Below the pieces are notes generated by a model. It ran no database searches. It worked only from the letters and a program-made list of their open reading frames with translations, and had not been told where the DNA came from. A DNA stretch of 64,000 nucleotides. Source: Acinetobacter silvestris (GTDB taxonomy: Bacteria; Pseudomonadota; Gammaproteobacteria; Pseudomonadales; Moraxellaceae). Position 1 is the stretch's first letter, and each line of letters begins with the position of its first letter. The stretch spans positions 124,001 to 188,000 of the forward strand of contig NZ_NEGB01000001.1 in the NCBI RefSeq assembly GCF_002135235.1, in the 5' to 3' direction. Below are positions 51,821 to 64,000 of this stretch, in pieces. Made by a program: the position numbers and the translations under genes.

Positions 51821-51848
51821 AAAATCCTCACCTCCGTGGGGATTTTTT
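51821..51848 (+). terminator. Terminator of argH-yggX
   Basis: AAATCC and GGATTT arms with inner CAC/GTG pairing, followed by a T run to 51848, about 120 bp past the last gene. Confidence 0.75.
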
Positions 51849-51866
51849 CAATCCTCACATTGTTGA

Positions 51867-51894
51867 TTGACGTTATTCCATTCGATTTAATAAT
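51867..51894 (+). promoter_or_regulatory. Candidate sigma-70 promoter
   Basis: TTGACG (51867-51872) and AATAAT (51889-51894) with a 16-bp spacer; each differs from consensus by one base. It lies 20 bp after a terminator, so it would open a new transcript. Confidence 0.45.
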
Positions 51895-51900
51895 TTTTCA

Positions 51901-52126
51901 TATTCTCATAATAGTTTTTATTGGATTAGCGCCTGGTCACAAGACCTAGCTAGCAGATCAACCAGATTTAATGACACAAACTACACTTAACAATAAAAAC
52001 TTACAAAGCGTCACAAAAAAGACGATGACTTTTACAGATAACGCCACTATATTAAGTACATAAGATTCAACACTTAGTTTTAAGTTTTATTTCCTAGATT
52101 TTCCCCAAAGTCTAGGAATTTTTTTT
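51901..52126 (+). ncRNA. Candidate small RNA
   Basis: Proposed from a near-consensus promoter at 51867-51894 and a strong intrinsic terminator at 52091-52126, with no known gene between. The expected length is about 226 nt. Inside are a short hairpin (GGTC-acaa-GACC) followed by the palindrome CTAGCTAG, and an ORF of 30 codons at 51971-52063 beginning MTQTTLNNKNLQSV without a good ribosome binding site. The 5' end is inferred; a second, later promoter could give a shorter RNA of about 70 nt. I do not recognise the RNA family. Confidence 0.35.
52091..52126 (+). terminator. Strong orphan terminator
   Basis: Perfect 8-bp arms TTCCTAGA and TCTAGGAA around a 12-nt loop, followed by eight T residues. 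The stem on the minus strand lacks a T run, so it acts on plus-strand transcripts, but the nearest upstream gene already has its own terminator. Confidence 0.85.
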
Positions 52127-52179
52127 GCGTTGCGTTTCTTAAAATACTTTTAATTAAACAGAAATCATTCATCAATAAA

Positions 52180-52204
52180 AAGCCCTGAATCATCCAGAGC
52201 TTTC
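52180..52204 (-). terminator. Probable terminator of phoU
   Basis: On the minus strand AAAGCTCTG-gatgatt-CAGGGCTTTTT, just past the phoU stop. The stem has one mismatch-like G-T position. Confidence 0.65.
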
Positions 52205-52216
52205 AATTTGCTTAAC

Positions 52217-52942
52217 TTAATGACTATTTTGCACCTTTTCTTCAATTTCTTCGACGCTGGTATGGCGCACATCAAAACCTTTAGCCATATAAATAACTTG
52301 CTCAGAAATATTACGGGCATGATCCCCAATACGCTCTAAAGAACGCAATATCCACATCACATTAATCACGCGACTAATATAACGAGGATCCTCGATCATA
52401 TACGTCATCAATGTCCGTGTAGCAGATTGATATTCACGATCAATATCTGCATCTGCAAGTAAAACTTTTAAAGCTTGCTCTGCATCCACACGGGCAAATG
52501 CATCTAATGCTTCATGAATCATTACCCGAACTTGGTTACCAATATGGCGTGTTTCCATGTAACCGCGTGGCGACTCACCTTCCTCACATAAATTCTGGGC
52601 AATACGCGCAATTTTTGACGCTTCATCACCAATCCGCTCTAAGTCAGTATTGGCTTTACTCATAGCAATCACCATGCGTAAATCAATCGCAGCAGGATGG
52701 CGACGTGCCAAAATGAGGGTGAGTGCTTCATCAATTTCACGCTCATAGCGATTGACAATATTGTCTTGAAATTGCACTTCTATTGCTAAATTCGCATTGG
52801 TGTCGAGCAAAGCATGAATCGCATTCGCAACTTGTTGCTCAACTAAACCACCCATGGTCATAAATTTAGTATTTACATCTTGTAAATCCTCATTAAATTG
52901 CGAGGAAATATGATGATTTAAAATCGGGTTGCTTGGGCTCAA
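52217..52942 (-). CDS. phoU: Phosphate signalling protein PhoU
   Basis: 241 aa, two repeated three-helix PhoU domains. Each carries the metal-binding E-x3-D pattern: DLERIGDEASKIARIAQ in the first repeat and SLERIGDHARNISEQVIYM in the second. PhoU links the Pst transporter to the PhoR kinase and represses the Pho regulon. Here it stands alone, without pstSCAB or phoBR, which is common in Acinetobacter. A lone location means its expression may be independent of pst. Confidence 0.95.
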   Translation of the reverse strand: MSPSNPILNHHISSQFNEDLQDVNTKFMTMGGLVEQQVANAIHALLDTNANLAIEVQFQDNIVNRYEREIDEALTLILARRHPAAIDLRMVIAMSKANTDLERIGDEASKIARIAQNLCEEGESPRGYMETRHIGNQVRVMIHEALDAFARVDAEQALKVLLADADIDREYQSATRTLMTYMIEDPRYISRVINVMWILRSLERIGDHARNISEQVIYMAKGFDVRHTSVEEIEEKVQNSH

Positions 52943-55514
<2,572 letters not shown>

Positions 55515-55589
55515 AGATTTAAAAAAATATTTGTCTTCTTCCAATTCTCAGTTAGGATGAAATAAACATGTTTCCTTCTAATTGAGTTT

Positions 55590-56201
55590 ATGGATATTCT
55601 TCAACACGCGACCTATGACCACACCGATTTTAAAATAGAATCACGTGAATCTGTGTTTCAAGGTTTTGTTCAAGTGGAGAAAGTAAGTTTCAAGCATCGC
55701 CTGTTTAATCAAGATGATTCTACGCCTGTGATCTCACGTGAATTGATTGCACGTAAAGAAGCTGCCGGTGTTTTAATCTACAATGACAAACAACAAAAAT
55801 TTGCCTTAATTGAACAGTTCCGAGTAGGAGCAATACAAGATATTGATTCCCCTTGGCAACTTGAAATTATTGCAGGCGTGCTTGATGGTGATGAATCACC
55901 AGCAAGCTGTATAAGACGTGAAAGCCTTGAGGAATCAGGCTGTGAAATCAACCAATTAGAACATCTATTTACTTTTTATCCTTCAGCGGGTGCCTGCAAT
56001 GAAATTTTTCATTTATATAGTGCCCAAACAACACTACCCTCCGAAGGTGGTATTTTCGGTATGCTGGATGAAGGTGAGAATATAAAATTACATTTAATTC
56101 AATACTCAGAACTCAATACATTATTAAACGGTAACCGATTACGTAATGCACCTGTCATTATGGCTTTACAATGGCTTAAGCAACATATATCTACATTATA
56201 A
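55590..56201 (+). CDS. nudF: ADP-ribose pyrophosphatase (Nudix hydrolase)
   Basis: 203 aa. The Nudix box lies near residues 98-120: GVLDGDESPASCIRRESLEE then SGCE, fitting G-x5-E-x7-R-E-x2-E-E-x-G. The upstream ELIARKEAAGVLIYND and the QFRVGA strand match the ADP-ribose hydrolase group (NudF/TrgB). It clears ADP-ribose in the cytosol. cpdA starts 18 bp downstream, so the two are likely cotranscribed, as in enterobacteria (nudF-cpdA). Confidence 0.9.
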   Translation: MDILQHATYDHTDFKIESRESVFQGFVQVEKVSFKHRLFNQDDSTPVISRELIARKEAAGVLIYNDKQQKFALIEQFRVGAIQDIDSPWQLEIIAGVLDGDESPASCIRRESLEESGCEINQLEHLFTFYPSAGACNEIFHLYSAQTTLPSEGGIFGMLDEGENIKLHLIQYSELNTLLNGNRLRNAPVIMALQWLKQHISTL

Positions 56202-56219
56202 ATGTGTCTAGGGGAAGAC

Positions 56220-57026
56220 ATGCCAACATTAAAACCACCGAATTTACAGAATAAAATTATTATTCAAATTACAGATACTCATCTCATGGATCAGCCTGAA
56301 ACGGAATTCGTGCAGATCAATCCTGAACAAAACTTTCATGCCGTGATAGATGATTTATTACAGCGCTTTCCGCATATTGATGCGCTGATTCATACTGGGG
56401 ATCTGGCACAAATCGCCAATCCAGAAACATATACGCGCTATCAAAATTACATGCAAAAACTTGGAATTCCTTTTTTCCAAATTCCAGGGAATCATGATGA
56501 TCTAGCTCACTTCCCTTTTCACACCCCAGATCCGATACCCACAGTAATTGAGCTAGGTGAATGGAGCATTATTTTATTAAATAGTGCCGTACAAGGACAG
56601 ACTGATGGTTGGATTCAAACAGAGCAACTACAACATCTCAAGCAGATTCTTGAACAACAGCTCGATAAAAATATTATTTTAGCCTGTCATCATCATCCTT
56701 TTGCAATGAAATCACATTGGATAGATCAACATAAACTCAAAAATACAGAAGAATTTATTCACATTTTAGAACATTTTAAACATATTAAAGCGGTCATTTA
56801 CGGACATGTCCATCAAGATTCTAAGCATGTTTGGAATGGAATTTCATTTTTATCCACACCAGCAACCTGTGTCCAATTTAAGCCATTGAGTCATAATTTC
56901 GCTTTAGATGATATGGCGCCTGGTTATCGTTATTTACAATTAAAAGAAAATGGCGAATTTGAAACTGAAGTTTTTCGACTTAAAAACTTTAGCCAAAAAA
57001 TAATGCAGGAAATTTCAGGTTATTAG
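56220..57026 (+). CDS. cpdA: 3',5'-cyclic-AMP phosphodiesterase CpdA
   Basis: 268 aa calcineurin-like metallophosphoesterase. All five metal-binding motifs are seen: ITDTHLMD, HTGDLAQ, PGNHDD, ACHHHPFA and YGHVHQD. CpdA hydrolyses cAMP and so tunes Crp/Vfr-type signalling. AGGGGAAG ahead of the ATG at 56220 favours that start over ATG 56202. Family members also act on cGMP or other nucleotides, so cAMP is inferred from synteny with nudF. Confidence 0.88.
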   Translation: MPTLKPPNLQNKIIIQITDTHLMDQPETEFVQINPEQNFHAVIDDLLQRFPHIDALIHTGDLAQIANPETYTRYQNYMQKLGIPFFQIPGNHDDLAHFPFHTPDPIPTVIELGEWSIILLNSAVQGQTDGWIQTEQLQHLKQILEQQLDKNIILACHHHPFAMKSHWIDQHKLKNTEEFIHILEHFKHIKAVIYGHVHQDSKHVWNGISFLSTPATCVQFKPLSHNFALDDMAPGYRYLQLKENGEFETEVFRLKNFSQKIMQEISGY

Positions 57027-57235
57027 CTTTCCATTTGCTATGTTTTCCATTAAGTTATTGCTCCTATAAAGATATGCATAAAGTCAGATCATTGGATTCA
57101 TGGCTTTCATCTTTGGTAAAAACTCTATATGATGACGACCCCCGATGGCAACATTCTATCGGCAGCGATAAAAATACTTGCATATCACCATATTTTTTGC
57201 GTATAGATATACGTATATGATGAGGAATGCCCTTT

Positions 57236-57766
57236 ATGGCGACTGAAAATCAAAACCAAATCTTAGATGAACAAACCGATGCTATTGTAGACGAAAAAGC
57301 TACGAAACGTGTCCGTAAAACTAAGCCAAAGGCATCAGAAGGCGGTACGACAGCAAGCCTTTTTGGTATTGAACCTTATCAACCGAAAAAAAATGAAGAA
57401 TACATGTCTGAAGGGCAACTCGAGCATTTTCGTAAAATTTTGCTCGCGTGGAAAACTGAACTCATGTCTGAAGTTGATCGCACCTTGAACACCATGCAAG
57501 ATGAATCATCTTCACTTCCAGATGTAAATGACCGTGCAACGCAAGAAGAAGAGTTTGCGATTGAATTGCGTACCCGTGACCGTGAACGCAAACTCATTCG
57601 TAAAATTGAACAATCGATTGAAGCGATTCAAAACGATGACTACGGTTTCTGTGAAACTTGTGGTATCGAAATCGGTTTACGTCGTTTAGAAGCACGTCCA
57701 ACTGCAACTTTATGTATTGACTGTAAAACATTAGCAGAAATCAAAGAGAAGCAAAATAACGGTTAA
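57236..57766 (+). CDS. dksA: RNA polymerase-binding transcription factor DksA
   Basis: 176 aa from the ATG at 57236 (GAGGA nine bases upstream). The coiled coil (about 70-120: FRKILLAWKTELMSEVDRTL) carries the tip Asp-Ala-like pair DVNDRATQEEEFA, and the zinc finger is C-x2-C-x17-C-x2-C (CETCG ... CIDC). DksA with ppGpp adjusts rRNA and amino acid promoters. The N-terminal 35 residues (KRVRKTKPKA region) are a genus-typical basic extension. gluQRS begins 13 bp downstream, the conserved dksA-gluQ pair. Confidence 0.96.
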   Translation: MATENQNQILDEQTDAIVDEKATKRVRKTKPKASEGGTTASLFGIEPYQPKKNEEYMSEGQLEHFRKILLAWKTELMSEVDRTLNTMQDESSSLPDVNDRATQEEEFAIELRTRDRERKLIRKIEQSIEAIQNDDYGFCETCGIEIGLRRLEARPTATLCIDCKTLAEIKEKQNNG

Positions 57767-57778
57767 TTTGAGTCATTC

Positions 57779-58657
57779 ATGTCGACACAAAATCACCGTT
57801 ATACGGGTCGGTTTGCGCCATCGCCAACCGGCCCGTTGCATTTTGGTTCTTTAATTACTGCTGTTGCAAGTTATTGCGATGCTAAAGCACAGCAAGGAAC
57901 TTGGATTGTCCGTATAGAAGATACTGACATTCCACGCATTTATCCTGACAGTGAACAACACATTCTCCAATGTCTAGATGCCTTTGAATTTGAATCTGAT
58001 GTCAAAATTATTTTTCAGAAAGATCGTCTAGATCTTTATGAAGCTGTTTTAGCACAACTTAAGCAAAAAGATTTGATCTATGCTTGCCAGTGTACCCGTA
58101 AAATATTAGGCTCAAATCATATCTACGCAGGGACATGCCGAGGTTTACACCTCCCCTTCGAACAACATGCCATTCGGGTTAAAGTTTCAAATCAGAACAT
58201 TTGCTTTGAAGATCGCTTACAAGGCTCTCATTGTTCCAATTTAGAAAACCAGTTGGGCGATTTTGTACTCAAACGCCGTGATGGCATTATTAACTACCAG
58301 TTAGCTGTAGTCGTTGATGATTATCTACAAGGCGTGACGCATGTCGTTCGTGGTGCAGATTTACTCGACAATACTGCACGTCAAATCTGGTTGGGCTCAT
58401 TACTCAATTATCCGACATTACAATATATGCACTTACCTTTAGCCATGAATGCTGAAGGTCAAAAACTGTCAAAACAAAATTTAGCACGCGCCTTAGATCT
58501 TCAAAATGCACCTCAGTTGCTTCAACACGCCATTTTGGCCTTAGGACAACATCCTGTAGATTTAGATCAACCACATAAAATGCTGGCTCAGGCAATCGCT
58601 CAGTGGGATATTAAGCGTATTCCGCAGGGAACCGAGATGAATGGTATTTATCTATAA
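57779..58657 (+). CDS. gluQ: Glutamyl-Q tRNA(Asp) synthetase
   Basis: 292 aa. It activates glutamate and attaches it to queuosine-34 of tRNA-Asp, without the anticodon-binding domain of GluRS. Seen: the HIGH-like RFAPSPTGPLHFGSLITAV, zinc ligands in YACQCTRKIL and YAGTCRGLH, the LGDFVLKRRDGI strand, and the KMSKS-like EGQKLSKQN. Following dksA by 13 bp is the usual arrangement. Frame intact. Confidence 0.94.
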   Translation: MSTQNHRYTGRFAPSPTGPLHFGSLITAVASYCDAKAQQGTWIVRIEDTDIPRIYPDSEQHILQCLDAFEFESDVKIIFQKDRLDLYEAVLAQLKQKDLIYACQCTRKILGSNHIYAGTCRGLHLPFEQHAIRVKVSNQNICFEDRLQGSHCSNLENQLGDFVLKRRDGIINYQLAVVVDDYLQGVTHVVRGADLLDNTARQIWLGSLLNYPTLQYMHLPLAMNAEGQKLSKQNLARALDLQNAPQLLQHAILALGQHPVDLDQPHKMLAQAIAQWDIKRIPQGTEMNGIYL

Positions 58658-58791
58658 ACTCTTTTTATACTGAGTTTCAAAATCGAAATCCCGCATGTTG
58701 ATAAAATTTAATCTCAACCACTCCATTACTTGACCTTTCAAATATTCCCAAATACGGTGCAACAGTCATCTTGGTTGATATTTATGCAAAA

Positions 58792-58826
58792 AAAATGGTG
58801 TGACCTCAACCTAGTCACACCATTTT
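58792..58826. terminator. Bidirectional terminator between gluQ and ftsW
   Basis: ATGGTGTGAC (58795-58804) and GTCACACCAT (58814-58823) with A runs and T runs outside. It serves the convergent genes gluQ and ftsW. Confidence 0.9.
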
Positions 58827-58846
58827 CCTCTATAAGGGAATCGGTT

Positions 58847-60043
58847 TTAGAAACTCGATTCTTCTCTTGCAGGATTAGCCTTTTGTGTTGTTACATCAAT
58901 TTTTAAAATCAAGCTAATCATCACTGCACACATAATTAAAGATGACCCACCATAACTAATGAATGGCAAAGTCAAACCTTTGGTCGGTAACATACCCATA
59001 TTCATGCCTGCATTTACCAAAATCTGTAATAAGAAAATAATACTGATTCCATAGGCCAAATAGCCTGCACGTAAATATTGATGTTGCAATGCACGATGAC
59101 CAATACGAATACAACATGCCAACATCACGAATGACAGCGTTAATACTGTTGCAATCCCAAAGAAACCAAATTCCTCACCTAGAATCGCCAACATAAAGTC
59201 AGTATGTGCTTCTGGAAGATATGACATTTTTTGGATACTATGCCCTAAACCAACGCCGAACCATTCACCTCGACCAAATGCCATTAGTGCATTAGAAAGT
59301 TGATAGCCTGTACCCAAGGGATCGGCCCAAGGGTTTGAGAATGACATTAAACGCTCATAACGGTACGGTTCAAATACAATCAAAAATACAAATGCAGATA
59401 AAATTGCACCAAATGCAATACCAAACTGGATTAAAGGTGCGCCTGCAAGGAAAAAAACCCCCAACATCATCACCGCAATTACCACTGTTGCACCCAAGTC
59501 AGGTTCTGCAATAATCAGCCCGACCGTAATGAGCATCACCGCACCCAAGCGGACTAAACCTTTGATATTATTTCGAACTTCTTCAGCCCGTCGCACCACA
59601 TAATCAGCCGTAAAAATGGCCATCATAACCTTAGCCACTTCCGTTGCCTGTAAGGTAAATCCACCTATACGAATCCATCGCGTAGAACCATTGACCTCTG
59701 TCCCCACCAACAATACAGCAAGCAGTAAAAAAATAGTCAGCAACCAAAATGGAAAGGTATTTTTAAACCAAACATTTAACGAAATTTTATATACAAATAA
59801 TGCAGCAGCAGCAGCAACCACAATGGAAATCGCATGACGAATCACATAGTGAAAAGGAGCCTCATGCATACGTTCTGCATAAGGCATAGAGGCTGAAGCC
59901 ACCATGACTGAACCAATGCATAGCAAAGCAATCACACAAAAAATTAAGACATTTCGAGCGGTAAGCTCCGCTGGAAGTTTAGGTAACCACTTGTCATACA
60001 CTTGATTAATTTTACTTATGGTTGTCTGAGCTAACCCAGCCAT
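58847..60043 (-). CDS. ftsW: Lipid II polymerase / cell division protein FtsW
   Basis: 398 aa SEDS-family glycosyltransferase with ten membrane helices; it polymerises septal peptidoglycan with FtsI. The family signatures are present: MVASASMPYAE in the first loop, GSTRWIRIGGFTLQATEVAK, LPEAHTDFMLAILGEEFGF with the catalytic Asp region, and MGMLPTKGLTLPFISYGGSS. It lies 22 bp behind murD, but murG, murC and ftsQAZ are not adjacent in the window. RodA is excluded by the MVASAS and SYGGSS details and by its partner murD. Confidence 0.94.
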   Translation of the reverse strand: MAGLAQTTISKINQVYDKWLPKLPAELTARNVLIFCVIALLCIGSVMVASASMPYAERMHEAPFHYVIRHAISIVVAAAAALFVYKISLNVWFKNTFPFWLLTIFLLLAVLLVGTEVNGSTRWIRIGGFTLQATEVAKVMMAIFTADYVVRRAEEVRNNIKGLVRLGAVMLITVGLIIAEPDLGATVVIAVMMLGVFFLAGAPLIQFGIAFGAILSAFVFLIVFEPYRYERLMSFSNPWADPLGTGYQLSNALMAFGRGEWFGVGLGHSIQKMSYLPEAHTDFMLAILGEEFGFFGIATVLTLSFVMLACCIRIGHRALQHQYLRAGYLAYGISIIFLLQILVNAGMNMGMLPTKGLTLPFISYGGSSLIMCAVMISLILKIDVTTQKANPAREESSF

Positions 60044-60065
60044 ATTCTATTCCTTATGATTATTC

Positions 60066-61436
<1,371 letters not shown>

Positions 61437-61520
61437 TTAAACTTGCAAAATGTTAGCACTTTGCCGATTTTATTGCTTTTTCTGTTTTAACTTTCTCTAG
61501 AGTTTTTTGTGTCAGTGCGT

Positions 61521-61550
61521 AAAAAAGCCATCAATTATGACGGCTTTTTT
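61521..61550. terminator. Bidirectional terminator past the feo genes
   Basis: AAAAAAGCCATCA-atta-TGACGGCTTTTTT, 23 bp past the last gene of the feo operon. Confidence 0.85.
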
Positions 61551-61572
61551 AAATTTATCTCAAGCAAACGTA

Positions 61573-61824
61573 TTATTTCCATTTCACCGCTTGGACTTCT
61601 ATCTTTTTAGGACTATCCGATTCATCACTGCTACAACCACAGCTACCACCACAACCCATCACCGCAGCTGGCTTTAGCCACTTCGCTAAAGTTGACCAAC
61701 CTTGCTTGCTACAACTGTTCGACAAAGACATAAAAACTGAATTTGCAGTTTTCGGAAAAACTTTCTTAAACACCACAACAGCACTCCAAAGTACCAATGC
61801 GGTAATAATCAGTAATTCAACCAT
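61573..61824 (-). CDS. FeoB-associated Cys-rich membrane protein
   Basis: 83 aa. One N-terminal membrane helix (VELLIITALVLWSAVVVF) is followed by a soluble tail with the Cys/Gly cluster MGCGGSCGCSSDES (three Cys in close spacing) and one Cys further up (NSCSK). It follows feoB by 15 bp, as small Cys-rich proteins commonly do in feo operons. It may bind or hand over ferrous iron; that is inference. Confidence 0.75.
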   Translation of the reverse strand: MVELLIITALVLWSAVVVFKKVFPKTANSVFMSLSNSCSKQGWSTLAKWLKPAAVMGCGGSCGCSSDESDSPKKIEVQAVKWK

Positions 61825-61839
61825 CTCAATCTCCTTCGG

Positions 61840-63702
61840 TTATACACCGAAATAATGTGACGCAATCTGATAGGTAAGGAATGACATTAAATAGGCCAAA
61901 CCAAATAAATATGCGACCATACTCCCAACTATTTTCAATGAGCCTGTTTCACGCTTGACTGTCGCTAAAGTCGCTAAGCAATGCGGTGCATAGATAAACC
62001 AAACCAATAAGGATAGCCCCGTTGCCAATGACCACCCCGTACCATCCGCACTAATTAAGTGTGACAAACCTTGTGCAATCGCATCATCATTGGTTGCAGA
62101 TAAGGCATATACCGTACCTAAAGCAGCAACGACCACTTCACGTGCAGCCATTGCTGGAATCAGGGCAATACAAATTTGCCAATTAAAGCCAATTGGTGCA
62201 AAAATCGGCTGCATGATATGCCCAAGCATCCCTGCAAAACTATAATCAATCGCAGGTAATGCCGCATTATCGGGTGCTTGCGGGAAAGTACATAAGAACC
62301 ACAGCAAAATCGAGAGGGCGAAGATGATACCACCGACACGCTTTAAGAAAATTTTGGCACGATCCAACAATCCAATCCAAATACTTTTGACATCTGGAAT
62401 ACGGTAACTTGGCAACTCCATCAGTAATGCATGTTGTGATTTATCTTTTTGGAAAAATTTTAAGACAAATGCCACCAACAATGCACTCACAATGCCTGCC
62501 ATATACAAACCAAACAGAACTAAACCTTGTAGATTCAGAAAGCCCCAAACTGTCGTTGATGGAATAAATGCCGCTATCAAAAGTGCATAGACGGGTAAAC
62601 GAGCCGAACAGGTCATCAAGGGTGCAACCAAGATCGTCACTAAACGATCTCGAGGGTCACTAATACTCCGAGTTGCCATTACCCCTGGAACTGCACAAGC
62701 AAAACTTGAAAGCAGTGGGATGAAAGCACGGCCACTCAGTCCTGCTTTAAACATCAACTTATCCAGTAAAAATGCAGCACGTGGCAAATAACCTGACTCT
62801 TCTAAGACCAAAATAAAAAAGAATAAAATTAAAATTTGTGGCAAAAAAACAAGAACACTACCCGCTCCAGCAATAATGCCATCCACCACCAAACTATGCA
62901 GCAATGGGTGTGAAATATAAGCGCCGATCAATTCACCTAAACGCCCAAATAAAGATTCAATTCCATCCATAAACGGTGCAGCCCAAGAGAATACTGCTTG
63001 GAACACGACGAACATCATTACTGCAAGACTGACTAAACCAAAGACAGGATGTAAAAATATTTTATCGAGGAAATCTGTGCGTTTATCTTCATGATTTACA
63101 AAGTTCACAACATCTTTAAGGATAGAATCTACCTTTTGATGAATCGAGCCCTGAATGCCGATATCACTCAACTCAGTATCTGGCGTTCTAAACTTGCCTT
63201 GATCTAAAGCTGCGATTAAATTTTCAATTCCAGCATTGCGTACTGCAACAGTCTCAACAATCGGAATACCTAAACGTTGGGACAATTTTTGGGTATTGAT
63301 CTGCATGCCACGACGGCGTGCTTCATCCATCATATTGAGCACCAATAAAATTGGTTTGCCCTGCGCAATGACTTCCAGCACTAAACCCAAATGCAGCTTT
63401 AAGTTACTGGCATCCACCACACACAGAAATGCATCTTGATGTTGTTCATCTTTAATTTTTCCCAGCACCACATCGCGGGTAATTTCTTCATCTGGGCTGG
63501 TTGCATCTAAACTATATGTTCCGGGTAAATCTAAAACACGAACTATACGCTCCGAAGGTAAGTTAAAAGTACCCGTTTTACGCTCAACAGTAACGCCCGC
63601 ATAGTTTGCAACTTTTTGGCGCGTTCCCGTTAAATGATTAAATAAAGAGGTTTTACCGCAGTTAGGATTTCCCACCAAGGCAATACGTAACGCATCACTC
63701 AT
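61840..63702 (-). CDS. feoB: Ferrous iron transport protein FeoB
   Basis: 620 aa. The N-terminal G domain has G1 GNPNCGKTSLFN, G2-region AGVTVERKTG, G3 DLPGTYSL and G4 NMMDE, followed by a GDI-like helical region (about 170-215) and two Gate/nucleoside-recognition membrane repeats, with PFMDGIESLFGRLGE and SSFACAVPGVMATRSI, the latter with the conserved Cys. The protein is shorter than E. coli FeoB (773 aa) because loops and the C-terminal tail are reduced. It overlaps feoA by 4 bp. Confidence 0.95.
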   Translation of the reverse strand: MSDALRIALVGNPNCGKTSLFNHLTGTRQKVANYAGVTVERKTGTFNLPSERIVRVLDLPGTYSLDATSPDEEITRDVVLGKIKDEQHQDAFLCVVDASNLKLHLGLVLEVIAQGKPILLVLNMMDEARRRGMQINTQKLSQRLGIPIVETVAVRNAGIENLIAALDQGKFRTPDTELSDIGIQGSIHQKVDSILKDVVNFVNHEDKRTDFLDKIFLHPVFGLVSLAVMMFVVFQAVFSWAAPFMDGIESLFGRLGELIGAYISHPLLHSLVVDGIIAGAGSVLVFLPQILILFFFILVLEESGYLPRAAFLLDKLMFKAGLSGRAFIPLLSSFACAVPGVMATRSISDPRDRLVTILVAPLMTCSARLPVYALLIAAFIPSTTVWGFLNLQGLVLFGLYMAGIVSALLVAFVLKFFQKDKSQHALLMELPSYRIPDVKSIWIGLLDRAKIFLKRVGGIIFALSILLWFLCTFPQAPDNAALPAIDYSFAGMLGHIMQPIFAPIGFNWQICIALIPAMAAREVVVAALGTVYALSATNDDAIAQGLSHLISADGTGWSLATGLSLLVWFIYAPHCLATLATVKRETGSLKIVGSMVAYLFGLAYLMSFLTYQIASHYFGV

Positions 63703-63980
63703 GCGGAAACTCCTATAGAATCATCAGTATTTTCAAGATTAATTTCAATTTTTTCAGCTTCGACTTTACGCAGCGCGAATCGGGTAAAGCCCACTTGAAT
63801 GAGAATAGGATCACCGCCAAAAATACCTTTGGTAATCACCTGCACCGATGTGCCCGGTACAAAACCCAATGTTTCCAAACGGCTCGCAATGAGATCGGGA
63901 GAACTCGAATTATCACTTAAAGTACGATTTACTTTGCTGATAATCGCAGTCTGCTTTACTTTCAATTCTGACAAACGCAC
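63699..63980 (-). CDS. feoA: Ferrous iron transport protein FeoA
   Basis: About 93 aa SH3-like cytosolic protein needed for FeoB function. The pattern RLETLGFVPGTSVQVITKG, GGDPILIQVGFTRFALR and EAEKIEI is typical. The first in-frame start in the window is GTG at 63980; the reading frame remains open upstream to the window edge (GLDAV...), so the true start may lie outside. The TGA of feoA overlaps the feoB ATG. Confidence 0.88.
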   Translation of the reverse strand: MRLSELKVKQTAIISKVNRTLSDNSSSPDLIASRLETLGFVPGTSVQVITKGIFGGDPILIQVGFTRFALRKVEAEKIEINLENTDDSIGVSA

Positions 63981-64000
63981 TGCATCTAACCCTGAAATTA

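Larger units (their letters stand above)
51701..52216. other. Intergenic region with candidate sRNA
   Basis: 516 bp without an annotated protein gene. It contains the argH operon terminator (51821-51848), a promoter-like pair followed by an orphan terminator (candidate sRNA at 51901-52126), a 30-codon ORF inside it, and the phoU terminator (52180-52204). Confidence 0.6.

Noticed and set aside
57035..57220. 61-codon ORF in front of dksA
   Set aside because: No motif, no conservation expected, lies in the promoter region. The small palindrome CGTATA-ga-TATACG near 57199 was also noted but is too short to interpret.

Overview
The window is chromosomal DNA of a gammaproteobacterium, almost certainly Acinetobacter (Moraxellaceae). 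Three things point there: the AT-rich base composition, protein lengths and sequences typical of that genus (RpoB 1362 aa; RpoC 1397 aa from a TTG codon; H-NS-like protein of 108 aa), and gene neighbourhoods such as gspN-gspC-gspD and argH<>algZ-algR-hemCDXY. The species cannot be fixed by eye. There is no rRNA operon, insertion sequence, prophage or CRISPR array. Most of the window is conserved core genome.

Layout. 1-3.4 kb: N-terminal half of uvrC, an unknown lipoprotein and the lipid A hydroxylase lpxO. 3.9-7.2 kb: fadBA beta-oxidation operon. 7.2-15.1 kb is the most variable part. It holds a lone phospholipase-D-fold protein beside a decayed tehB-like methyltransferase pseudogene, two unknown envelope proteins, a divergent CDP-alcohol phosphatidyltransferase with a membrane partner, a FrnE/DsbA-like oxidoreductase, and a tandem pair of paralogous outer-membrane-like proteins. 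15.1-21.7 kb: htpG, an LprI-like protein, an OmpW family porin, an NhaC/YuiF-type antiporter, an alpha/beta hydrolase and a glycine-zipper lipoprotein.

21.8-36 kb, all on the minus strand, is the classical macromolecular synthesis block. In transcription order it runs tRNA-Thr(TGT), tRNA-Tyr, tRNA-Gly, tRNA-Thr(GGT), tuf, tRNA-Trp, secE, nusG, rplK, rplA, rplJ, rplL, rpoB, rpoC. The order matches the thrU-tyrU-glyT-thrT-tufB and secE-nusG-rpoBC regions of E. coli, but here the parts are separated by several intrinsic terminator-like hairpins.

36-43 kb: trpE, gph, an FHA-domain protein and the type II secretion genes gspN-gspC-gspD. 43-50 kb: an H-NS-like protein, then hemC-hemD-hemX-hemY plus a thioesterase in one tightly packed operon, preceded by the AlgZ/AlgR-type two-component system. 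argH diverges from algZ with overlapping 5' ends. 50-58.7 kb: argH, an iron-trafficking protein, a candidate small RNA, phoU, a TPP riboswitch controlling thiC, nudF, cpdA, dksA and gluQRS. 58.8-64 kb: ftsW, murD and the ferrous iron uptake operon feoA-feoB with a Cys-rich partner.

No large new system is evident. The most useful leads are a candidate 226-nt sRNA between the yggX-like gene and phoU, the CDP-alcohol phosphatidyltransferase with two substituted metal-ligand positions, the tandem outer-membrane paralogs, the tehB pseudogene next to a PLD-family gene, and several perfect inverted repeats.
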